Assembly: GCA_025965195.1 (NCBI GenBank)
Contig: JAOPXK010000129.1
Location: 1-64,000, forward strand
Direction of reading: 5' to 3'
DNA length: 64,000 nucleotides
Origin: Marmoricola sp.
Lineage (GTDB): Bacteria; Actinomycetota; Actinomycetes; Propionibacteriales; Nocardioidaceae
The notes beneath the pieces are model-generated. The model ran no database searches. It was given only the letters and a program-made list of their open reading frames with translations, and was not told where the DNA came from. Below, piece by piece: positions 19,330-27,502 of the stretch. Each line of letters begins with the position of its first letter. Within the stretch, counting starts at the first letter, position 1. The translations under genes were made by a program, and so were the position numbers.

Positions 19330-20691
19330 CTACTCGTTGCTGATGAAGACGTTCTTGACATCGGTGAACGAATGCGGGGCATCGGGCCCCAGCTCTCGAC
19401 CGATCCCCGACTGCTTGAAGCCACCGAACGGGGTCCAGTACCGCACCGACGAATGGGAGTTGACGCTCAAGGCACCGGCCTCGACCCCCCGCGAGACGCG
19501 CAACGCGCGCCCGACGTCCCTGGTGAAGATCGAACCCGACAGCCCGAAGTCCGAGTCGTTGGCAAGCGCGATCGCTTCCTCCTCGTCGTCGAAGGGCATG
19601 ACGGCAACAACCGGTCCGAAGACCTCCTCACGCCAGATCCGCTGTTGGGTCGACTCGGCAAGCACGACTGCCGGGGCGACCCAGAAGCCCGGACCGTCAG
19701 GCTTGTGGCCGGAGAAGGCGACCTCGACCTCGTCGAGGAAACCCTGCACCGTGCTCCGCTGCCCCGCGGAGATGAGTGGGCCCATCTCGCTGCTGCGATC
19801 GCTGGGGTCGAGCACCTTGACGCCCTCGACTGCAGGTCGGAGCAGCGAGATGAACTCGTCGTACACCGAGCGCTGGACGAGGATCCGCGAGCGCGCGCAG
19901 CAGTCTTGTCCGGCATTGTCGAAGACTGCGTAGGGTGCGCTGGCCGCAGCCTTGGCGATGTCCGCGTCAGCGAAGATGATGTTGGCGCTCTTGCCGCCCA
20001 GCTCGAGGGTCACCCGCTTCACCCGGTCCGCGCAGCCGGCCATGATTCGCTTGCCGACCTCGGTCGAACCGGTGAAGCAGACCTTGCGGACCGCTGGATG
20101 GGTCACGAAGCGCTCCCCCACGATCGAGCCCCTGCCCGGGATCACCGAGAAGACTCCCTCTGCCAGACCGGCCTCGCGACCCAGCTCACCGAGTCGGATC
20201 GCGGTGAGCGGCGTGAGCTCAGCGGGCTTCAGTACGACGGTGTTGCCGGCCGCCAGTGCCGGCGCGAATCCCCAGCCAGCGATCGGCATCGGAAAGTTCC
20301 ACGGCACGATGATTCCCACCACGCCCAGTGGTTCATGGAAGGTGACGTCGATGCCACCTGGTACGGGGATCTGGTGGCCGATCAGTCGCTCGGGAGCGGC
20401 TGAGTAGTAGTTGAGGACGTCGCGGACGTTGGCTGCCTCCCACGTCGCGTTTCCCCAGGTGTGACCGGAGTTGCGCACCTCGAGCTCCGCGAGCTCCTCG
20501 ACATGCTCGTCAACGAGCGCTGCGAATCGCCGCAGCAGACGCGCCCTTTCGCCCGGTGCAAGGTCCCGCCAGGACGGGAACGCCTCGACTGCCCGTTCGA
20601 TCGCGGCATCTGTGGCTGCGATGTCGGCCATGTCGACGTCAACGACTGGTTGCTCGGTGGCCGGATTCACCACCGTGTAGGTGTTGCTCAT
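19330..20691 (-). CDS. NAD-dependent aldehyde dehydrogenase (PuuC-like)
   Basis: PWNFPMPIAGWGFAPALAAGNTVVLKPAE, ELGGKSANIIFADAD, GQDCCARSRI. Confidence 0.92.
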   Translation of the reverse strand: MSNTYTVVNPATEQPVVDVDMADIAATDAAIERAVEAFPSWRDLAPGERARLLRRFAALVDEHVEELAELEVRNSGHTWGNATWEAANVRDVLNYYSAAPERLIGHQIPVPGGIDVTFHEPLGVVGIIVPWNFPMPIAGWGFAPALAAGNTVVLKPAELTPLTAIRLGELGREAGLAEGVFSVIPGRGSIVGERFVTHPAVRKVCFTGSTEVGKRIMAGCADRVKRVTLELGGKSANIIFADADIAKAAASAPYAVFDNAGQDCCARSRILVQRSVYDEFISLLRPAVEGVKVLDPSDRSSEMGPLISAGQRSTVQGFLDEVEVAFSGHKPDGPGFWVAPAVVLAESTQQRIWREEVFGPVVAVMPFDDEEEAIALANDSDFGLSGSIFTRDVGRALRVSRGVEAGALSVNSHSSVRYWTPFGGFKQSGIGRELGPDAPHSFTDVKNVFISNE

Positions 20692-20699
20692 GCTGCTCC

Positions 20700-22076
20700 T
20701 CACATCCGTTCGAAGCCACGGCGCAGCTCCCAGTCGGTGACGACGGCGCCGAAGGCCGCCAGCTCCACGTCGGCCATGTTCGTGTAGTGCTCGACGACTT
20801 CATCACCGAACGCCGCCCGGGCGACCTCTGAGGACGCGAAAGCCCCGCGGGCATCACGCAGGGAGCCTGGGACCCTTGGGCGGCCAGAGGTGTATGCGTT
20901 GCCAGCCAGGGCGGGTTCCAGGGCGAGCTCCTTCTCGATGCCATGCAGCCCACCAGCAAGCATCGCGGCCAGGGCGAGGTAGGGGTTCACGTCGCCACCG
21001 GGGACCCGGTTCTCCATCCGCGCTCCGGCACCTCGCCCGACCAGACGTACGGCGCAGGACCGGTTGTCCTCACCCCACGCGATCGTCGTCGGCGCGAACG
21101 ACCCGTCAGCGAAACGCTTGTAGGAGTTGATGTTCGGCGCGTAGAGCAGGGTCAGGTCCGGCATCGTCGCCAGCACCCCGGCCACGAAGTGGTCGTACAG
21201 GGCAGTGCGCTTGCCCGCCCCGTCGTCCCAGAACACGACCGACCCGTCGATCCCGCGCAGCGACAGGTGGATGTGGCATGAGTTGCCCTCGCGCTGGTCG
21301 TACTTGGCCATGAACGTCAATGACTTGCCGTGCAGTGCGGCGATCTCCTTCGCCGCTGTCTTGTAGACGGCGTGGTTGTCCGCGGTGACCAGCGCGTCGT
21401 CGTAGACGAAACCGATCTCGTGCTGTCCGAAGTTGCACTCACCCTTGGAGCCCTCGACGTTCATGCCGGCGGAGTACATGGTGTTGCGGATGTCGCGCAG
21501 CAGTGGCTCCACCCGGGTGCCGCCGACGATCGAGTAGTCGACGTTGTACTGGTTGGCCGGGGTAAGCCCCTGGTAGCGCGCCTCGAACGCCGCTTCATAG
21601 GTGTCCTCGAACACGATGAACTCCAGCTCGGTGCCGGCGAATGCGGTGAACCCGAGCTTCGCGGCCCGAACCATCTGCTGCTTGAGAATGGTCCGCGGTG
21701 ACTGCAGAACCGGTGAGCGGTCGGGCCAGGCCAGGTCGCACTGCACCATCGCGGTCGCAGGCAGGTGGGTCAGCAGCCGCAGCGTGTCGAGGTCGAGGAC
21801 GAACCCCATGTCGCCGTAGCCACGGTCCCAGGACGTCATCGCATAGCCCGCGACGGTGTTCATGTCGATGTCGACGCCGAGCAGGTAGTTGCAGCCCTCG
21901 GTGCCCTGCTCGAGGGCGATGTCGAGGAAGTACCGGGCGTGCAGCCGCTTGCCCTGCAGACGTCCTTGCATGTCGGTGAAGGCGACCACCACCGTGTCGA
22001 TACCCCCCGAGTCGATCGCCGTGGTGAGCTGATCGATGGTCAGGTGGCGGTCGTTCCGTGTGGCCGTCTCGCTCAT
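20700..22076 (-). CDS. Glutamine synthetase-like gamma-glutamyl-amine synthetase (GlnA-like)
   Basis: EGSKGECNFGQHEIGF, SCHIHLSL, ENRVPGGDVNPYLALAAMLAGG. Confidence 0.88.
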   Translation of the reverse strand: MSETATRNDRHLTIDQLTTAIDSGGIDTVVVAFTDMQGRLQGKRLHARYFLDIALEQGTEGCNYLLGVDIDMNTVAGYAMTSWDRGYGDMGFVLDLDTLRLLTHLPATAMVQCDLAWPDRSPVLQSPRTILKQQMVRAAKLGFTAFAGTELEFIVFEDTYEAAFEARYQGLTPANQYNVDYSIVGGTRVEPLLRDIRNTMYSAGMNVEGSKGECNFGQHEIGFVYDDALVTADNHAVYKTAAKEIAALHGKSLTFMAKYDQREGNSCHIHLSLRGIDGSVVFWDDGAGKRTALYDHFVAGVLATMPDLTLLYAPNINSYKRFADGSFAPTTIAWGEDNRSCAVRLVGRGAGARMENRVPGGDVNPYLALAAMLAGGLHGIEKELALEPALAGNAYTSGRPRVPGSLRDARGAFASSEVARAAFGDEVVEHYTNMADVELAAFGAVVTDWELRRGFERM

Positions 22077-22354
22077 CGTGGTGTTTCCCTTCGCTTCTCC
22101 AGAACGACCGAGCAATCCCGATGCGACGTGCCCGAGGCGATCGGTTGAACCCTCGGGTCACCCGCGATCGTGACACCTCTCCTGCTCGAGGCCCGGGACC
22201 CCCGCCCATTCGCGGTCGAAAGCCGCACGACGCTTGAACGTCATCCTGAACTCTCCCACTCCGAGGCGGAGTGCCCACTGAGCTGGATCGAGAGGTGATC
22301 ACTAGACTGACCGCTGGCGTTCGGTGGTTTTCGGCCGGTAAGTCCGCACGTCCC

Positions 22355-22427
22355 GCCCCAGTAGCTCAGTGGATAGAGCAGCCGCCTCCTAAGCGAAAGG
22401 TCGCCAGTTCGACTCTGGCCTGGGGCA
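22355..22427 (+). tRNA. tRNA-Arg (anticodon CCT)
   Basis: GCCCCAG TA GCTC AGTGGATA GAGC A GCCGC CTCCTAA GCGAA AGGTC GCCAG TTCGACT CTGGC CTGGGGC A. Confidence 0.88.
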
Positions 22428-22454
22428 CCTTGCGTCATTTCCCACCTCGCCGGA

Positions 22455-22925
22455 TCAGCTCGCCAGCGCGTCCTGGGCGGCCGCAATCACGCGGGTCAGC
22501 GTGGCATGCATGTCACGCAGGTCGCTGAGGGGCAGACCGATCCGCTCCACGATCGCGCCCGGCACCTTCAGCGCCTCCTTGCGCAGCGCCCGACCCTTCT
22601 CGGTCAGCACGATCGCCAGCGAACGCTCGTCGCCGGCGTCTCGATCACGTCGGACGAGACCCGCAGCCTCGAGTCGCTTCACGAGCGGGGAGAGCGTCCC
22701 GGGATCCAGCTGCAGCATCCCGCTCAGGTCCTTGACCGACACCGGCTCGTGCTGCCAGAGGGCGAGCATCACCAGGTACTGCGGGTGGGTGAGGCCCATC
22801 GGCTCGAGGACCGGCTTGTAGACCGCGACCACGGATCGCGCAGCAACCGAGAGGGCGAAGCAGACCTGTTCCTCCAGGGCGAGCGGGTTGGTCTCGGACG
22901 GGCCTGCGGCTGTTGTGGACCTCAT
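22455..22925 (-). CDS. MarR-family transcriptional regulator
   Basis: LTHPQYLVMLALWQHEPVSVKDLSGMLQLDPGTLSPLVKRLEAAGLVRRDRDAGDERSLAIVLTEKG. Confidence 0.92.
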   Translation of the reverse strand: MRSTTAAGPSETNPLALEEQVCFALSVAARSVVAVYKPVLEPMGLTHPQYLVMLALWQHEPVSVKDLSGMLQLDPGTLSPLVKRLEAAGLVRRDRDAGDERSLAIVLTEKGRALRKEALKVPGAIVERIGLPLSDLRDMHATLTRVIAAAQDALAS

Positions 22926-22935
22926 CTGGCGAGCC

Positions 22936-22950
22936 TACCAATCGTTGGTA
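22936..22950. promoter_or_regulatory. Putative MarR operator 1
   Basis: TACCAA-tcg-TTGGTA palindrome in the divergent intergenic region. Confidence 0.7.
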
Positions 22951-22957
22951 CCCTAAT

Positions 22958-22973
22958 GATTGGTACACCAATC
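22958..22973. promoter_or_regulatory. Putative MarR operator 2
   Basis: GATTGGT-ac-ACCAATC, perfect 7-bp arms, 15 bp before the sulfurtransferase start. Confidence 0.7.
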
Positions 22974-22987
22974 CTTAGGAGAAACCG

Positions 22988-23812
22988 ATGAGCCGCAACG
23001 ACGTACTGGTGGATGGCGACTGGGTCGAGAAGCATCTCTACGAGCCGGGCATCGTCCTGGTCGAGGTCGACGAGGACAGCCATGCCTACTACGACAACCA
23101 CATCCCGGGCGCGGTCGCGCTCGACTGGCGAGGCGACCTGCAGCACCAGACCCGAAGAGACTTCGTCGACCGCGCCGGCTTCGAGTCGCTGCTGTCGGAG
23201 AAGGGAATCAGCAACGACGACACGGTCGTGCTGTACGGCGGGAACAACAACTGGTTCGCGGCATACGCCTACTGGTACTTCAAGGTCTACGGGCACGCCG
23301 ATGTCCGCCTCCTCGACGGTGGCCGCAAGCGCTGGGAGCTCGACGGCCGGCCCCTCGGTGCCGAGGTGGTCGCTCGCCCCGAGGCGACCTATGTGGCCCG
23401 CACCGCCGACCCCACCATCCGGGTCCTCCGAGACGAGGTCGTTGCCTCGATCGGCGCGAAGAACATCGTTGACGTCCGCTCGCCGCAGGAGTTCTCCGGA
23501 GAGATCCTCGCACCGGCGCATTTCCCGCAGGAGCAGCCCCAGGTCCGGGGGCACGTGCCCACCGCGGTCAACGTCCCCTGGTCGAAGGCCGCCGCGGACG
23601 ACGGCTGCTTCCTCCCCGATGACGAGCTGCGGGCACTGTACGCGGACCTCGAACCCGCGCGTGACACCATCGTCTACTGCCGGATCGGCGAGCGCAGCGC
23701 GCACACCTGGTTCGTGCTGCACGAGCTGCTGGGCTTCACCAACGTCAAGAACTACGACGGCTCCTGGGTCGAGTACGGATCGCTGGTCGGCGTACCGGTG
23801 GAGGTCTCCTGA
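22988..23812 (+). CDS. Thiosulfate/3-mercaptopyruvate sulfurtransferase (two rhodanese domains)
   Basis: NHIPGAVALDWRGDLQ, VDVRSPQEFSGE, IVYCRIGERSAHTWFVL (CRIGERS loop). Confidence 0.93.
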   Translation: MSRNDVLVDGDWVEKHLYEPGIVLVEVDEDSHAYYDNHIPGAVALDWRGDLQHQTRRDFVDRAGFESLLSEKGISNDDTVVLYGGNNNWFAAYAYWYFKVYGHADVRLLDGGRKRWELDGRPLGAEVVARPEATYVARTADPTIRVLRDEVVASIGAKNIVDVRSPQEFSGEILAPAHFPQEQPQVRGHVPTAVNVPWSKAAADDGCFLPDDELRALYADLEPARDTIVYCRIGERSAHTWFVLHELLGFTNVKNYDGSWVEYGSLVGVPVEVS

Positions 23813-23951
23813 GCGACAGGTGTCACCGACTGCCAGCACGGCTGCCGAAGAAATTTGCGTGTTCCTGAAACAACCGGGCCCTGTCGTGGCATGTACGGGT
23901 GTCACATCCACCCAACCAAAGGTTATTGATGACTAACCAGATGGACCGCCT

Positions 23952-24506
23952 GTGAAGTCCGATGCGGAACTCATCGCCGCGTCCGGGCACGACCCAGACG
24001 CCTTTCGGCAGCTCTACGACCGTCATGCGGCACCGGTGCATGGCTTCTTGCTGCGTCGAACCCGAGACCCCGATGCAGCCATGGATCTCACGGCAGAGAC
24101 CTTCGCCCAGGTCTGGTCGTCCCGACACCGCTTCAGCGACCAGAAGGACGGCTCCGCAGCCGGCTGGGTCTTCGGGATCGCACGGAACGTGTTGTCACGC
24201 TCGGCACGAGAGCGCCGAATGGTCCGCGCCGCCACCGAGGCCCTTGGGCTGGTGCGGCCCGAATCCGGAGCGATGCCGGATGACTCCTGGACGGAGGGTC
24301 TCGAGGCTGACCTCGAGCGAGCTCTCGCAGACCTACCGGAGTCACAGCGTCAGGCACTCGAGCTGAGGATCCTGGCCGACCAGCCCTACCAGGCAGTGGC
24401 AGCTCAACTCGACTGCTCGCCCACCGCCGCTCGCATCCGAGTGTCTCGGGGGCTCTCCCACATGCGTCGGTCCCTCAACGTCGTCCCGTCAACGAAGGAA
24501 ATCTGA
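23952..24506 (+). CDS. ECF-like RNA polymerase sigma-70 family factor
   Basis: DPDAFRQLYDRHAAPVHGFLLRRTRDPDAAMDLTAETFAQVWSS and region 4 LPESQRQALELRILADQPYQAVAAQLDCSPTAARIRVSRGL. Confidence 0.92.
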   Translation: MKSDAELIAASGHDPDAFRQLYDRHAAPVHGFLLRRTRDPDAAMDLTAETFAQVWSSRHRFSDQKDGSAAGWVFGIARNVLSRSARERRMVRAATEALGLVRPESGAMPDDSWTEGLEADLERALADLPESQRQALELRILADQPYQAVAAQLDCSPTAARIRVSRGLSHMRRSLNVVPSTKEI

Positions 24507-25009
24507 TGAACACCAACCTCCGCACTGATCTTGCCCGTCTCGGCGACCAGCTCGAGCACGCCGTTGCCGTGCAGATTGGCGGTTCGATCGCCAGTCGGCG
24601 CAGGCGCAAGCTTCGCTCTCGCACCACGATTGCGGGCCTGGTCGTCGTTGGCGTCCTTGGCACTGCCGGCGCTGCCGCTGCGGCCGTGTCGCTGCTCTCG
24701 ACGACCAGCGTTGAACACGGCATGCCTGGAAGCACGCAGATCTTCGTCGGCACGGACCCGACCTGCACGACCAAGGATCACCAGACCTTCGACTGCACCC
24801 TTGGCAAGTCTCCCGGGAACGCGCTCGCCGACTGGACCGGCACGAAGGAGTCGTTCAACGACGATCAGAACAACGTCGCCGGCGGGTGCGTCGGCTTGAA
24901 CAAGGCCGGCACGAAATGGACCTGCTATGCGGGCCAGCTAGCCGTGGACAAGCAGACGATCGGCCCGGCGCTCCTTGGGGTTCACAGTTCTGGACCCGCT
25001 GTCGGCTGA
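24506..25009 (+). CDS. Hypothetical membrane/secreted protein downstream of sigma factor
   Basis: Single TM (TTIAGLVVVGVLGTAGAAAAAVSLL), Cys-containing extracytoplasmic part; overlaps the sigma factor stop by 1 bp. Confidence 0.75.
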   Translation: MNTNLRTDLARLGDQLEHAVAVQIGGSIASRRRRKLRSRTTIAGLVVVGVLGTAGAAAAAVSLLSTTSVEHGMPGSTQIFVGTDPTCTTKDHQTFDCTLGKSPGNALADWTGTKESFNDDQNNVAGGCVGLNKAGTKWTCYAGQLAVDKQTIGPALLGVHSSGPAVG

Positions 25010-25036
25010 TACAGGTCGGTAGTCCTTCAACAAACA

Positions 25037-25125
25037 CCACCTCCGGAGGCGTCCGAAGGGATCCATTGGATTCCTTCGAGGGCGGGCGTTGACACGCCTG
25101 TCCTCCTGGCGCCCTCCGGAGGTGG
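25037..25125. repeat. 89-bp element: 13-bp terminal inverted repeats with two internal hairpins
   Basis: CCACCTCCGGAGG (25037-25049) / CCTCCGGAGGTGG (25113-25125); hairpin CGAAGGGATCCA/TGGATTCCTTCG (25054-25078); hairpin GGGCGGGCGT-TGAC-ACGCCTGTCC (25080-25103). Confidence 0.85.
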
Positions 25126-25157
25126 GTTGTGTTGCGCTCGTCCGGTTCTCAGATCGC

Positions 25158-26336
25158 CTATTCCATCGCCAATTTGCATAGCAGGTTCAAGTACACCTCA
25201 GCGGCCAGCTCCAAATCGGCAAGCGAAACAAACTCGCCCGTCGTGTGCGCGTCCTTTATGCTTCCGGGACCGAAAATAACCGTCGGCACCCCGGCCGCCA
25301 TCAGAAACGTCATGTCCGTGCCGCCCACGAAAACTGGCCCCACCTCACCCAGACCGGTCACCTCTCGGGCGCTTTTGAGAATCGTCACCGCCAGGACCGA
25401 CTCACTATCCAGCAGCGCCGGCGACTTGCCTAGGCCCAGGTCTGAAATCTCCACCGACAGCTCCGGGTATCGCCCGTGCAACGTGTCCAGGACCTCGCTG
25501 AACTCAGCATCGACCATCTCCTCAGTCTCACCAGGAAGCATGCGCCGGTCGATATCCAAGCTACATTCGTCTGCAATGATGATTACCTGATCACCGCCAC
25601 TGATAACATTTGCACTCACCGCTGGAGAACCGTACGGCGACACGCTCGTCTCTTTCATTCGACTATTCCAGGCGTCCACCTCCAGGGCTATCAACGCGGC
25701 GCCATAGATAGCATTGTTCCCCAAGCTCGGATCACTTGAGTGAGCTGCCCTACCGTGTATGGAAATTCTCTTCCGCCACGACCCCTTGTGACCCAAGACC
25801 GGGAGCAGCTCTGTCGGTTCACCGACCACCGCGTAGTCGCTGAGGGGACCATGTTGGGTGAGGTAGCGGGTACCTTCACCGCTGGTCTCTTCACCCATCA
25901 CCCCAGCAAGTACCAAAGTCCCGCGGATGTCGTGACCGGCGCGCTTCAACTCCACCGCGGCCGCGCACGTGGCCAACATCGCCACGAGACCGCCCTTGTC
26001 GTCACATGCACCGCGGCCGAAGACCTTGCCGTCTCTCAGCACGGGCTCCAGAAGACGCACGCCCGAGGCTCCCACTGGAACAGTGTCGGTATGCGCATTC
26101 AGCATGAGGCTGGGCCCCGGCCCGAAATCAAGCACTCCGATCACATTCGGTCTTCCCGGGCGCACGACCTGATAATCAACTTCCGCACCCAACGCCAACA
26201 ATCTGTCGCCCACGTAGTGGGCAACCGCCTCTTCCCGTCCGGGCGGATTCTCCGAGTTCATCGCGATCAGGTTCAATATGTCTGCCTGAATTGACTCCCT
26301 CTGCGCCCTCACGGCATCCTTCAATGCTTGTCTCAC
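25158..26336 (-). CDS. M20 family metallopeptidase (ArgE/DapE-like deacylase)
   Basis: LMLNAHTDTVPVG, GRGACDDKGGLVAML, EETSGEGT motifs. Confidence 0.92.
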   Translation of the reverse strand: MRQALKDAVRAQRESIQADILNLIAMNSENPPGREEAVAHYVGDRLLALGAEVDYQVVRPGRPNVIGVLDFGPGPSLMLNAHTDTVPVGASGVRLLEPVLRDGKVFGRGACDDKGGLVAMLATCAAAVELKRAGHDIRGTLVLAGVMGEETSGEGTRYLTQHGPLSDYAVVGEPTELLPVLGHKGSWRKRISIHGRAAHSSDPSLGNNAIYGAALIALEVDAWNSRMKETSVSPYGSPAVSANVISGGDQVIIIADECSLDIDRRMLPGETEEMVDAEFSEVLDTLHGRYPELSVEISDLGLGKSPALLDSESVLAVTILKSAREVTGLGEVGPVFVGGTDMTFLMAAGVPTVIFGPGSIKDAHTTGEFVSLADLELAAEVYLNLLCKLAME

Positions 26337-26394
26337 TCACAGCCTCCTTAATCGATGGACACCCAGGGAACAATTCTCCGAACACACTCCGGCG

Positions 26395-27483
26395 TCACTG
26401 CGCGGTCGACGTCCTCGCCGCAACCACGGGCGCATCCTGAGCGCGATGGCAGGCCACATTGTGTCCATCAACCAAACGCAGGGCGGGTGCCTCCACCCGA
26501 CAGATATCCACTGCGAAGGGGCAGCGTGGATTGAACCTGCAGCCCTCGGGCATATCAGCGAGCGCCGGGGTCGAACCCGCGATGGCGTGCAAGCGGGCAC
26601 CGCGCACACCATTTCTTCCAGGAATCGACGCCAACAAACCCTGCGTATACGGGTGGAGAGGCCGATCGAATATCTCTTCGACACTACCCTCTTCAATTAC
26701 ATTACCGGCATACATCACGACAACCCGATCCGCCATTTCGGCGGCCACGCCCATATCATGCGTGATCAGGAGGATTGACATCTTGAGGTCCCTCTTCAAA
26801 CGACGCAGCAAATCCAAGACTTGAGCTTGAATCGTCACGTCCAATGCAGTGGTCGGCTCATCCGCGATCAGCAGCTTTGGATTGCACACCAGCGCCATGG
26901 CCACGACTACTCTCTGCCGCATGCCGCCCGACAGCTGGTGCGGGTACTGCTTTGCCCGGATCTCTGGTTCCGGTATCCCCACCAAGCGGAGCATGTCTAC
27001 CGTGCGGTTCCAGGCCTGTTCCCGACTCTCGTCGGTGTGCAAAAGTATTGCCTCGCTGATCTGACTTCCGACGGTGAAGATCGGGTTCAGAGCCGTCATC
27101 GGTTCCTGGAACACCATGCTGACCGTGCGGCCTCTTACACGCCGCATCTCTTCATTTGAAGCCTTGAGCAGGTCGTCGCCGTCGAACCAGATGCTCCCAG
27201 CGACAACTCTGCCGCCCTCATTCTCGATGAGCTTCATGATCGACAGCGACGTGACGCTCTTCCCGCTCCCGGATTCTCCGACGATGCACACAGTCTCTCC
27301 GGGAGACAGATGAAACGAGACAGAGTCGACCGCCCGTACGTCCCTCCCGTTTGCGTGAAAGACCGTTGTCAAGCCGACCACGTTCAACAACTTGCCGTCG
27401 CCTACTGAGTGATCACCCGGATCGACAACGCGACTTTTGCGAGACTTCACGGTTCGACTTGCCATCCGTCTCAAACTCCTCAT
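26395..27483 (-). CDS. Oligopeptide/dipeptide ABC transporter ATP-binding protein (DppD-like)
   Basis: [14 protein letters not shown] Walker A, LSGGMRQRV signature, DEPTTALDVTIQAQ, C-terminal CRFNPRCPFA oligopeptide motif. Confidence 0.95.
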   Translation of the reverse strand: MRSLRRMASRTVKSRKSRVVDPGDHSVGDGKLLNVVGLTTVFHANGRDVRAVDSVSFHLSPGETVCIVGESGSGKSVTSLSIMKLIENEGGRVVAGSIWFDGDDLLKASNEEMRRVRGRTVSMVFQEPMTALNPIFTVGSQISEAILLHTDESREQAWNRTVDMLRLVGIPEPEIRAKQYPHQLSGGMRQRVVVAMALVCNPKLLIADEPTTALDVTIQAQVLDLLRRLKRDLKMSILLITHDMGVAAEMADRVVVMYAGNVIEEGSVEEIFDRPLHPYTQGLLASIPGRNGVRGARLHAIAGSTPALADMPEGCRFNPRCPFAVDICRVEAPALRLVDGHNVACHRAQDAPVVAARTSTAQ

Positions 27484-27502
27484 GTCGATGGATTGGAGAG
27501 CA

